Assembly (NCBI RefSeq): GCF_000147335.1 | Contig: NC_014501.1 | Location: forward strand, 1,999,501 to 2,063,500 | Length of the DNA: 64,000 nucleotides | Direction of reading: 5' to 3' | Source: Gloeothece verrucosa PCC 7822 | GTDB taxonomy: Bacteria; Cyanobacteriota; Cyanobacteriia; Cyanobacteriales; Microcystaceae | Shown: positions 43,178 through 50,948 of the stretch, in pieces | How positions within the stretch are numbered: the stretch's first letter is position 1 | Layout of the letters: the number at the start of each line of letters is the position of its first letter | Program-made: the position numbers and the translations under genes | The notes under the pieces: model-generated | The model's input: the letters and a program-made list of their open reading frames with translations, nothing else | What the model was told of the DNA's origin: nothing | The model's database searches: none

Positions 43178-43955
43178 TTCAAGTGTTATTTTACCGGATA
43201 ATTTGAAAACTAAAGAAATAAAAGAACCCAAGGATAGATGGACATCTGGTTATTATTTAGTAGGCCAATACAAACCGGCTGATCTGAAATCTGGTTATGC
43301 TAAATTTCCATCAGTATCTTCATCTAAATCATCAAGTGCTAGGTCATTACAGGAATTTAAAAGACCGAATAATGCTGAAAAAATCAAGCCTGAACAAAGA
43401 GATTTATCATTAGCATCTGCCGGATACTTAGACAGTCAATCTGTATTGTTAATTAAAGAATACTTTGCCTATAGTCCTTATGAAAGAGTAAAGTTAAGTA
43501 AAAATTATGCTCGAAATATTAAATCTGTAGATGAAGTATTTGCTGTTTTACAGTTGGGTACAGCTAGAGGAATAAAAGAAGCTTATGATGGGGCAACTGC
43601 ACTATTGGCAGAATGTTCGACAAAAGTTTTAAGCCAAACTGTTGATAAAATTCGTAGAGAATTAATTAGTAATCCATTGGCAATTAAAAAATATGAAGAT
43701 GACTTAGAAATTTTAATTACAGCAATTGCTTGTTCGCAAAAAATTTCTACTAAGAAAAAAGAGCGTTTGATTAATTTATTTGTCCAGCACTCAAATCGAA
43801 CAGTAAAAGCCGCAATTATTGATGCTTTCAGAATTCTGGAAGGAGAAATTAATTCTGAAGCAATAATTAAGCATTTAAAACCATTTACATCTGATCAAGA
43901 ACCTGATGAATATATCCGTCGTTATGCTGAAGAAGCAATTAGTGATTTAGATTAA
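43170..43955 (+). CDS. unrecognised protein, second gene of TIGR04255 cassette
   Basis: 261 residues I cannot assign. The first 75 are polar with a Ser-rich stretch (SVSSSKSSSARS). The remainder is helical, with about four HEAT-like helical pairs toward the end (TVKAAIIDAFRILEGEI, YIRRYAEEAISDL). No membrane segment or catalytic motif. It overlaps the upstream gene by 8 nt and is followed after 15 nt by the third gene. Strong coupling means its product probably works in a complex with the TIGR04255-type protein. Confidence 0.7.
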   Translation: MSNSSVILPDNLKTKEIKEPKDRWTSGYYLVGQYKPADLKSGYAKFPSVSSSKSSSARSLQEFKRPNNAEKIKPEQRDLSLASAGYLDSQSVLLIKEYFAYSPYERVKLSKNYARNIKSVDEVFAVLQLGTARGIKEAYDGATALLAECSTKVLSQTVDKIRRELISNPLAIKKYEDDLEILITAIACSQKISTKKKERLINLFVQHSNRTVKAAIIDAFRILEGEINSEAIIKHLKPFTSDQEPDEYIRRYAEEAISDLD

Positions 43956-43970
43956 AATTAATTAATTAAA

Positions 43971-44477
43971 ATGCTCCCCACTCTAGCGGATTTTGGAATA
44001 AAATCACCTGTCTATGTCAGAAAAATCGATAAAAAAAGTCATTGGAATCCACAAAGTAGTAATTTAGAAGAACGAGTTAACCAAGTAGCTGATAAAGTCT
44101 TTAAAGAAGATTTATGTAGTCTTTGGTATATTGATTCAGATGAAGCTTTTTATGGTGTTATAGCCGCTATAAGTTCAGGGAGAAATCCGAGAAATCAAGA
44201 TATAGATTTTGTTTGGATTACCGATGAAGAATTAAAACTACTAAATATTTTAAAAGAGCAAACTAAAGAAGGCTATTGTTTATTTGTTCAGCATTTACAC
44301 TACAATATCCTCATAGATAGAGAAACAGCAAGAAGACTTTGTTATTCTCTAATTCAAAAAGAAAGAGAAGCTCAAAGATGTAAAAAAAAATCGACTCAAG
44401 CAATTCTTGAGTATCAAAATAATAAAGGTTGTAAAGCCTTAATTAACAATACAAATAAATGTAATTGTGAAAAATAA
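43971..44477 (+). CDS. unrecognised protein, third gene of TIGR04255 cassette
   Basis: 168 residues, no known domain. A possible compact alpha/beta core runs from about 40 to 130 (LCSLWYIDSDEAFYGVIAAISSG, FVWITDEEL), then a Lys/Arg-rich helix and a Cys-containing tail (NNTNKCNCEK). It starts 15 nt after the second gene with no terminator, and ends 1 nt from the convergent HEAT-phosphatase gene. Function unknown. Confidence 0.65.
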   Translation: MLPTLADFGIKSPVYVRKIDKKSHWNPQSSNLEERVNQVADKVFKEDLCSLWYIDSDEAFYGVIAAISSGRNPRNQDIDFVWITDEELKLLNILKEQTKEGYCLFVQHLHYNILIDRETARRLCYSLIQKEREAQRCKKKSTQAILEYQNNKGCKALINNTNKCNCEK

Positions 44478-45851
44478 TTAGAAAGACTGATTACGATTTC
44501 GATAATTTTCAACAACATCTATTAATTTACCTTTTCTATTTAAAATATTATCGGCTAATTCCACGATCCATAAATTAGGCAAAGCTTGGGGACAAGCCGC
44601 TAAAACCACATCTAAAGCCTCCGTTTCTCTATCCTCTCCTAATAAATAAGTGATAACTGTCAAAGCCACAGCCGAAGAACGAGTAATTCCTCGACAACAA
44701 TGAACCAATAAATCTCCCTGAATCGGAATAATTTTAGAGGCAAAATCAATCACCTTTAAAATATCTTCTTCAGAAGGTAAACGGTAGCTCAAATCATGCT
44801 TAGGGGTTTCTAGGTCGTGGAACTCTAGCCTGAGTTGCTCAGGAATTAGCTGATAAGTAATAGGAGGAGCCAAACCGGGGTTATTAATAGAAATCAAATA
44901 TTTTCTAGATTTCCCAAAGGCAGAAGAGTAGACATAATTTTTAACTTCTAGGTCCGAAAAAATCCCTAATAGAGGGATCTCTGTTAAAAGAGGTTTAGAG
45001 TGGCTTGAAAAACTCTGTAAATAGCTAAAGTTAAGCTTTCTTTTAAGCTGCTCTAATTGTTTATTGGCTTCTTCTCGAACATATTCATCTGAGTCATGAG
45101 CCGCTATTTTAAGCCCTTTTATGGCTGCTTTTGTCGCCATTCGTCCTAACGCTTCAACCGCTTTCAGCCTAACAAAATACTGAGAATCATTAAGAGTATG
45201 AATTATAGGCTCTACCACATCCTCTAATTCTCGTTCTCCTAACATAGAAACCGCGAGCCGGCGAACATCTGGATAATGATGGGTTAAGGCTTTAATTAAT
45301 GCTTCAGTGGCTTTTGGGTCTTTAATTGCTCCTAAACTATAAGTCGCTTGAGTATGAACATAAATTTCAGGATCGTCTAATATCCTCTGTAATAATTCAA
45401 TAGCTTTATCTCCTCCTAAAAATCCTAGCGCGATAGCCGCTTGTCCTCTGACAGAATAATCACTATCTTCGACCAGTAATTTTTCTAGAAAGGGAAGTGC
45501 GGCTGAGACTTTTTGTTTTCCCAGTGAAACCGCAGCACGCGAACGAATTTCAGAATCTTGATGTTCTAAAGCTAACATCAATTTTTCAATGGCATAAGCT
45601 TGATGAATTTGTCCTAAACTCCAGATGGCCCAGATTCTCGGAGATGCTTCTGAATGAGACAATAAATTAAACAACTTATCTATAACTGTTTCTGTTCCAA
45701 TTTGAGCTAAACTCCAAGCTGACCAAGCTGATATGGCTTGATCTTCTGAATGTAAAGTTTCAAACAAGATGGCTAGAGATTTTTCGGGAGGTGATTTGGC
45801 TAAAAGGCGTATTTGACGAGCCAGAGGAATACTTGAGGACTCATTATTCAT
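44478..45851 (-). CDS. HEAT-repeat / tyrosine-phosphatase-like fusion
   Basis: 457 residues in two parts. Residues about 15-265 are seven or so HEAT repeats of the PBS-lyase type (ARAAVSLGKQKVSAALPFLEKLL and similar). Residues about 325-440 are a dual-specificity phosphatase-like domain with the complete P-loop HCCRGITRS; C385 is the first of the two adjacent cysteines and fits the HC-x5-R catalytic position. The fusion is unusual; the repeats probably choose the phosphoprotein target and the C-terminal domain removes phosphate. Target is unknown; the window has one Ser/Thr kinase, far away at 313-1635. No membrane segment. Confidence 0.88.
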   Translation of the reverse strand: MNNESSSIPLARQIRLLAKSPPEKSLAILFETLHSEDQAISAWSAWSLAQIGTETVIDKLFNLLSHSEASPRIWAIWSLGQIHQAYAIEKLMLALEHQDSEIRSRAAVSLGKQKVSAALPFLEKLLVEDSDYSVRGQAAIALGFLGGDKAIELLQRILDDPEIYVHTQATYSLGAIKDPKATEALIKALTHHYPDVRRLAVSMLGERELEDVVEPIIHTLNDSQYFVRLKAVEALGRMATKAAIKGLKIAAHDSDEYVREEANKQLEQLKRKLNFSYLQSFSSHSKPLLTEIPLLGIFSDLEVKNYVYSSAFGKSRKYLISINNPGLAPPITYQLIPEQLRLEFHDLETPKHDLSYRLPSEEDILKVIDFASKIIPIQGDLLVHCCRGITRSSAVALTVITYLLGEDRETEALDVVLAACPQALPNLWIVELADNILNRKGKLIDVVENYRNRNQSF

Positions 45852-45966
45852 TAGTCATATGAAGTTAGATTAAAATTGAGTAAAGTTTCGCTATATTCGG
45901 CTATTTTACTGTTCTTGAGATTTTAACACAAATCTAGCCGAGTTTTATTCCTATACCTGCACCTTT

Positions 45967-46010
45967 TAAGATATAAAAATTTGAACATTAAGATATAAAA
46001 ATTTGAACAT
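45967..46010. repeat. 22-bp tandem duplication
   Basis: TAAGATATAAAAATTTGAAC plus AT, repeated exactly at 45967-45988 and 45989-46010, between the HEAT-phosphatase gene and the HAD gene. Confidence 0.95.
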
Positions 46011-46030
46011 ACCATGATTAATGGGATTTT

Positions 46031-46723
46031 TTAGGCCAAGATTTCCTCTACTCGTTCTAATTCCAAATCCGCTAAATAGTCGATGGCCCAATTGGCCATT
46101 CGTTGCATAAAATGAAAAGGGTAGGTATTGGCAATTCCTACTACCTGCATACCGGCTTTTTTGGCGGCTTGAATTCCGGCTGGTGTATCCTCAATGACTA
46201 AACATTCTGAAGGCTGTAATTGTAAGTTAAAATCTAAACGATTAAACCGTTCAACTGCTAACAAATAGCCATCAGGTTGAGGTTTACTGGCCTTAATCTC
46301 ATCACCAGCTACAATCACACTAAAATAATGGGCAATTTCTGCCCGTTCTAAGACTAAATTCACCTCAGAACGTAATGCCCCAGTTACTAAACCAATTTTT
46401 AAGCCTTTGTCTTGTAGTTTCGGGAGAAAACCTTTTATTTCTGGATAAATAGGTAACTCGCTGAATTTTTCTAACCGTTGTCGATACTTTTGCGCTTTTG
46501 ATTCAATTAATTTATTCAAATACTCATCAGATATCACTCGTCCTCGACGGGCAAGAATATCTCGTAAACAGGCACGATCACTTCTTCCTAAACATATCTG
46601 TTGAAATTCTGCCAGAGAAGGACGCAAATTTTCCCCTAGCAAAATTTCCTCGATTAAGTCTAGATGAATCGCTTCATCGTTAATGATGACACCGTTAAAG
46701 TCAAAGAGGATTACTTTTAGCAT
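46031..46723 (-). CDS. HAD-superfamily hydrolase with altered motif I
   Basis: 230 residues of the beta-phosphoglucomutase-like HAD subfamily with a helical cap. Motif I reads DFNGVI: nucleophile D8 is present, but the usual Asp two residues on (general acid/base) is N10. Later motifs are LVTGA (Thr), the Lys in KASKPQPDGY, and VIEDTPAGIQAAKKAG. Loss of the second Asp should lower classical phosphatase activity. The gene is alone, flanked by the tandem duplication and by a heptamer repeat tract. Confidence 0.88.
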   Translation of the reverse strand: MLKVILFDFNGVIINDEAIHLDLIEEILLGENLRPSLAEFQQICLGRSDRACLRDILARRGRVISDEYLNKLIESKAQKYRQRLEKFSELPIYPEIKGFLPKLQDKGLKIGLVTGALRSEVNLVLERAEIAHYFSVIVAGDEIKASKPQPDGYLLAVERFNRLDFNLQLQPSECLVIEDTPAGIQAAKKAGMQVVGIANTYPFHFMQRMANWAIDYLADLELERVEEILA

Positions 46724-46765
46724 TGATTAGTGATTAGTGATTAGTCCTTAGTCTTTTTCCTGTTC
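46724..46765. repeat. TGATTAG heptamer tract with CCTGTTCCC end
   Basis: Four TGATTAG/TTAGTC-type heptamers (46724-46752) run into TTCCTGTTCCCTC, joining both heptamer families seen in the window. Confidence 0.6.
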
Positions 46766-46769
46766 CCTC

Positions 46770-47627
46770 TTAAAATGCAGGAATAGCGTCAAAAATTTCC
46801 CTTTGTTCCACAGTTTCTTGGTTTTTATCAGTAACGGTTAAGGGTTTTATTCCTCGGGTAACTTGGTGAGTCATCCACACATCTTTAGTTTGTATCCCTT
46901 CAAAGCCGGCATCCTCCATCCAAGTATCTACACTCTCCATCGCATAAGCTTCTATGAAAGGTTTTTCAAAAATTTCCATCAACCCGGGTGTCTTGAGAAT
47001 ATTTTGATTCCCATCGAAAATGATCACTTGTCCTCCAGGTACTAATAGACGAAAACATTCTTTTAAAATCCATTGGGCGATGGTAGGGGGAATTTCATGA
47101 AACAATAACGAAGCCGTTACCACATCCAACGAAGCCGAGGGAAAACCGGTTTTTTGAGCGTTTCCTTGTTGCCAGAGGATGTTTAAGCCGGCAGTAGCCG
47201 CTTTATATTTTGCCATAGCCAACATATAAGGAGATAAATCTATTCCCATTACTTGAGCATCAGGAAACCTCTGCTTTAATATCAAGGTTGTGGAACCGGT
47301 ACCACACCCCAAATCTAAAATATTACGGGGTTGTCCTCCTATAATATCGATCGCCTCAGTACGTAACCAGGTTTCATTAGGGAGAAGAAGGTAACGCACA
47401 ACCGCATCGTAGGTAATGGCCGCTTCTACCGTCAAATATCCCTCTGCAATGCCCTGAAGGTTTTGATTGTTGTAGTATGGGGGATAAACGATCTCAGGTT
47501 TTGATAAGCACTCTATTTCTTGTTCCCAGTGGATGGCGTTTCTCAGGTGTTGTAACTCTTGCTCATTAACGAGGAAACCCGACAAGGGTTTGAGCAGCTT
47601 TTCCCATAGCGTGTTTTCTTTAACCAT
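46770..47627 (-). CDS. class I SAM-dependent methyltransferase
   Basis: 285 residues. Motif I is NILDLGCGTGSTTL (about 101-114), the acidic loop is VMGIDLSPYML, and post-motif GGQVIIFDGNQ supports the fold. The N-terminal 100 residues are helical, with EGYLTVEAAITYDAVVRY, and resemble those of small-molecule or lipid methylases. The acceptor is not evident. It lies between the HAD gene and panD on the same strand but with gaps of 46 and 80 nt, so co-transcription is uncertain. Confidence 0.88.
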   Translation of the reverse strand: MVKENTLWEKLLKPLSGFLVNEQELQHLRNAIHWEQEIECLSKPEIVYPPYYNNQNLQGIAEGYLTVEAAITYDAVVRYLLLPNETWLRTEAIDIIGGQPRNILDLGCGTGSTTLILKQRFPDAQVMGIDLSPYMLAMAKYKAATAGLNILWQQGNAQKTGFPSASLDVVTASLLFHEIPPTIAQWILKECFRLLVPGGQVIIFDGNQNILKTPGLMEIFEKPFIEAYAMESVDTWMEDAGFEGIQTKDVWMTHQVTRGIKPLTVTDKNQETVEQREIFDAIPAF

Positions 47628-47707
47628 ATTTCCTAATAAAACTCTTATAAAGATAATTTAAATGACTTTTGCCGCGAGAGGGGAGCTACATCCTAAAATG
47701 GCTCAAC

Positions 47708-48157
47708 TCAGATTAACGAGTGACCATTCAAGACAATTTCGCTATTATCAAAAGTGACTCGTTTCCCGTCTTCTGTTGGGATCAGGGTTTGATGAAACAA
47801 TTGCTTAATATGATTTTTTTCATCCGCTACGATCACATGAGCGTGATGTCCTGAACGCAAAACTTCAGCGCGATCGCGTTCTTCATAAGCATAAATAATC
47901 AAAAGATCTCCCGGTTGACACAGTAAAGCGGCTCCTCCATTGGGACAAACTTCTCCGGCTCCAGGTTCTCCAGGAAACACATAGGTAGAAAAGCGTTTCC
48001 CATTGTTGAGGTTCACAATATCTACTTCTTCCAGAGGAAATATCCCTACTTGATCTAATAGTTGCTGATCAATGGTAATACTGCCAATATAATCCACATT
48101 TGCCTCTGTTACTCGTACCCGATGCAGCTTGGCGTGCATTAGTCGAATTTTTCCCAT
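47708..48157 (-). CDS. panD: aspartate 1-decarboxylase
   Basis: 149 residues; converts L-aspartate to beta-alanine for pantothenate and CoA. The proenzyme self-cleaves at G25-S26 (YIGSITID), making the pyruvoyl group on the new Ser. Core motifs are [23 protein letters not shown], and [17 protein letters not shown] about 5 nt ahead of the ATG supports the start. It is slightly longer at the C-terminus than the E. coli enzyme, as in other cyanobacteria. Confidence 0.96.
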   Translation of the reverse strand: MGKIRLMHAKLHRVRVTEANVDYIGSITIDQQLLDQVGIFPLEEVDIVNLNNGKRFSTYVFPGEPGAGEVCPNGGAALLCQPGDLLIIYAYEERDRAEVLRSGHHAHVIVADEKNHIKQLFHQTLIPTEDGKRVTFDNSEIVLNGHSLI

Positions 48158-48656
48158 TACCTCTCCTAACTCAACTTTTCTATTTTAGAAGGTTTAGTTA
48201 ACTCTAGACTGTCATCTAAATCTATTGTCTGAATCGTTGTTTGTCTGATCAATTTTATGACTATTGGCTACAGATAGCGCTTAACGGCAAGAGGAAAAAG
48301 GTTAGCGAACAAGCTTTTCTGTTTACCTTTGTCATCAATTCCTAATGGTGATCTCGATGTAGCGTTTTTTTAGAGATTTGGGAGCCTGATCACTCTGAGA
48401 TTATGCTTTACCCGACGCAACCGCCCCAATTTTTGCTCTTTAATCATTGATCGTCCTAGCCCAAGGAACTTTTAAGATAACTTTTATTATTTTAACATGA
48501 ACGACTCGCGATCTTGGCTGCGAGCCTAGGCCGGGTTGCTGAGGCTTCATTTGTTGCGCTTTTCCCAACCCTTCAGCCGCACAGAGCCTTGAGTCGGTAG
48601 GTTTCTTAAAATATAATCTACCTAATAATTGCGCTAACTTCTACTGGGTTTTAGTT
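48158..48656. other. intergenic region with GC-rich structured island
   Basis: A hairpin-like stretch (AAAGGTTA...TTTACCTTT, about 48297-48334) and the GC-rich island at 48503-48595 (listed separately) lie here. No coding frame is convincing on either strand. Confidence 0.4.
48503..48595 (+). ncRNA. candidate structured non-coding RNA
   Basis: About 93 nt, clearly GC-richer than its surroundings. Three nested stems are possible: GACTC (48503-48507) with GAGTC (48591-48595); GGCT (48516-48519) with AGCC (48585-48588); GGGTTG (48533-48538) with CAACCC (48566-48571). Strand is a guess from the downstream DUF3598 gene. It could be a small RNA or a leader element. I cannot match it to a named RNA family. 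Confidence 0.35.
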
Positions 48657-49490
48657 ATGACTTCTCAATGGGATTATTTTCTCAAAAATCTTGGTCAATG
48701 GCAAGGTTCATTTACTTCTTTATCTCCCCTGGGTGAAGTGAGAGAAGATGTCAAGAGCATTCTAACTTTAGAAGGATTTAACAATAATAGTACAGTTCGT
48801 TTAGTCCTGCAACGCTTTCCCCCCAATCAGCCGCCCCATGAATTAAAACTCGAATTTACCTCTTTAAGTCGAAGTCTTCTTTTTTGTGAAACGGGGGCTT
48901 TTTCTCAAGGTTCAATGCAGTGGTCACCTTTTTCGGATTTTGGGGCTGAATTAAGTTTAATTGATCAGGATCGCCGCTTACGTTTAGTACAGCTTTTTAA
49001 TACTCAGGGAAAATTCAATCAATTAACTTTAATTCGCGAAAAATTAGCGGGAACTTATCCACCTGAAAAACCGGATTTAACCCTCGAACAATTATTAGGA
49101 AAATGGGTGGGAGAGGCAATTACTATTTCCCCTGATTGGTATTCCTCTGAACCTTTTCCTACTGAGCTATTAATTGAGCGTACAACAGATAATCGTATTT
49201 TACAACAGCTTACTTGGGGAAAGGGCGATCAAAGACGGACCATGAGTTCTAGTGCTATCATTGACGGTTCAAGATTATTATTTGATCAGAGTAACCTGCC
49301 TGTACAAATTTTGCTTTTACCTGATGGAGCTTCTTCTAACTGTCCTCTAGAAATTAAACTCGGACACAGTTTTGTTTTAGAAGTAGGATGGTTAATTGCT
49401 CCCACTCGCCGACAAAGGCTAATTCGACGGTATAATGAAAAAGGAGAGTGGGTCAGTCTAACCTTAGTTAAAGAAGAAAAAACTGCTTAA
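48657..49490 (+). CDS. DUF3598 (lipocalin-like) protein
   Basis: 277 residues made of two lipocalin-like halves: the first starts WDYFLKNLGQWQGSF, the second LEQLLGKWVGEAITI (about 143). This is the DUF3598 pattern, common in cyanobacteria and chloroplast-bearing algae. Beta-barrel proteins of this kind may bind hydrophobic ligands or pigments; the ligand is not known. Soluble, no signal peptide. Convergent with the glycosyltransferase gene, 4 nt apart. Confidence 0.85.
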   Translation: MTSQWDYFLKNLGQWQGSFTSLSPLGEVREDVKSILTLEGFNNNSTVRLVLQRFPPNQPPHELKLEFTSLSRSLLFCETGAFSQGSMQWSPFSDFGAELSLIDQDRRLRLVQLFNTQGKFNQLTLIREKLAGTYPPEKPDLTLEQLLGKWVGEAITISPDWYSSEPFPTELLIERTTDNRILQQLTWGKGDQRRTMSSSAIIDGSRLLFDQSNLPVQILLLPDGASSNCPLEIKLGHSFVLEVGWLIAPTRRQRLIRRYNEKGEWVSLTLVKEEKTA

Positions 49491-49494
49491 AGGT

Positions 49495-50721
49495 TTAACT
49501 GATCATTTCACCAAAGACTTGTTCATAGCGAGATAAAGATATTTGAAAATCATAATTTTTCTCGGCATATATTCTTCCTTTTTCTCCAAAAGTTTCTAAC
49601 TTGTCTCGATGCTCATATAATTCTCGTATGGCTTCAGCTAAAGCTTTTGAATCTTCCGGAGGAACCACGATTCCTCCTCCACTATCTTTAATGGCTTTGG
49701 CGGCTGTTCCATTGGAGGGAACTGAAGCGATAATAGCACGACCACTAGCGAGTAAAACTTGAATTTTAGAAGGCATATTAAAAGAAATAACGTTATGTTT
49801 TTGGATGACAATACTAACATCGGCGGCGGCTAACATTTCTGGCAATTTATGGCGAGGCTGAAAAGGGCGCAGCACAACATTATTGACTTTTCGACTTTGT
49901 CGATGAGCGTCTAGCCATTCTAAAGCCTCTTCTTTTCCGACAATAACAATCACAATATCCTTAATATCTTGAAGCCAATAAGCCGCATCAATTAAAGTTT
50001 CTAGGGGTTGAGTGAGAGCAATGTTTCCCGAATATAGAACGACAAATTTGTCTTGTAAATTATTCTCAAGCCGAAAATAATTTTGTCTTTTTTCTAAAGG
50101 TTTAACAAAATTAATATCAACCCAATTAGAGATTTCTACAATTTTTTCAGGAGCAACTCCTTTGCTTAGTAAATTTTGGGTAAATCCATCAGCAATAACA
50201 CAAATTAGATCGGCACTAGAATAAGCAAAACGTTCTAATTTCTTAAAAATACTAATCATTTTTTTATTGCTAAGTAAGCCGACATGAATAGCGGCATCGG
50301 GCAGAATATCTTGCAGATTTAAAACGACAGGAACTTGATAGATCCATCCTAAAATTGCTGCCGGCACACAAACCGGTAACCCGGGTATCGTTAAAAAAAT
50401 CACGTCAGGCCGCCGTCCCATTAAAGCTTGAAAAAAGCTCAACAGCACAAAGCTCAGTTCAAATAAAATACGATTAATCAAGCTCCGTCGCCGACCGATC
50501 CAAACAAAACATCTTTGAATGATGACCCCATTACGTTTTTCTGTAGCATATAATTTTCCTCGATAATCCGGATAAATTTCACTTTCAGGATACCAAGGCA
50601 TGGCTGTGATCACTCTAACTTCATGACCTCGTTTCACTAAACCTTCTGCTAATTCCGTCATTAAAGGAGCGATACCAATAGGTTCAGGGTAGTAGTTATA
50701 AGAATAAATTAGAATTCGCAT
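49495..50721 (-). CDS. WcaI-like glycosyltransferase, family 4
   Basis: 408 residues from the ATG at 50719-50721; an 11-codon extension from a TTG is possible but the family begins MRILIYSYNYYPEPIG. Typical sections are the N-terminal domain for acceptor binding, and the C-terminal nucleotide-sugar domain with LYSGNIALTQPLETLI, RPFQPRHKLPEMLAAADVS and the E-x7-E-like region before GTAAKAI. It is close to WcaI, a glycosyltransferase of exopolysaccharide synthesis. It probably adds a sugar to a lipid-linked polysaccharide intermediate. No other polysaccharide genes are adjacent. Confidence 0.88.
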   Translation of the reverse strand: MRILIYSYNYYPEPIGIAPLMTELAEGLVKRGHEVRVITAMPWYPESEIYPDYRGKLYATEKRNGVIIQRCFVWIGRRRSLINRILFELSFVLLSFFQALMGRRPDVIFLTIPGLPVCVPAAILGWIYQVPVVLNLQDILPDAAIHVGLLSNKKMISIFKKLERFAYSSADLICVIADGFTQNLLSKGVAPEKIVEISNWVDINFVKPLEKRQNYFRLENNLQDKFVVLYSGNIALTQPLETLIDAAYWLQDIKDIVIVIVGKEEALEWLDAHRQSRKVNNVVLRPFQPRHKLPEMLAAADVSIVIQKHNVISFNMPSKIQVLLASGRAIIASVPSNGTAAKAIKDSGGGIVVPPEDSKALAEAIRELYEHRDKLETFGEKGRIYAEKNYDFQISLSRYEQVFGEMIS

Positions 50722-50948
50722 ATCCTCTATTCCCAAAAGAACGGCCTTTTTCAAAATTTCAGTAAAAATACCGAATGGCTGATTGATAAGTATGAAACCA
50801 CGACCACTTGACAGCAGCCGCTCAATCTTATTAATAGGTTGCCCGAATTCCTCAATAAATTATCAAGGGCGAAAAAAATCAATGAATTCTCTTACCTGTG
50901 TTAAAAAAAGTTGCTAAGATGATCTCTGTCCCGCCACCCTGGAAACTT

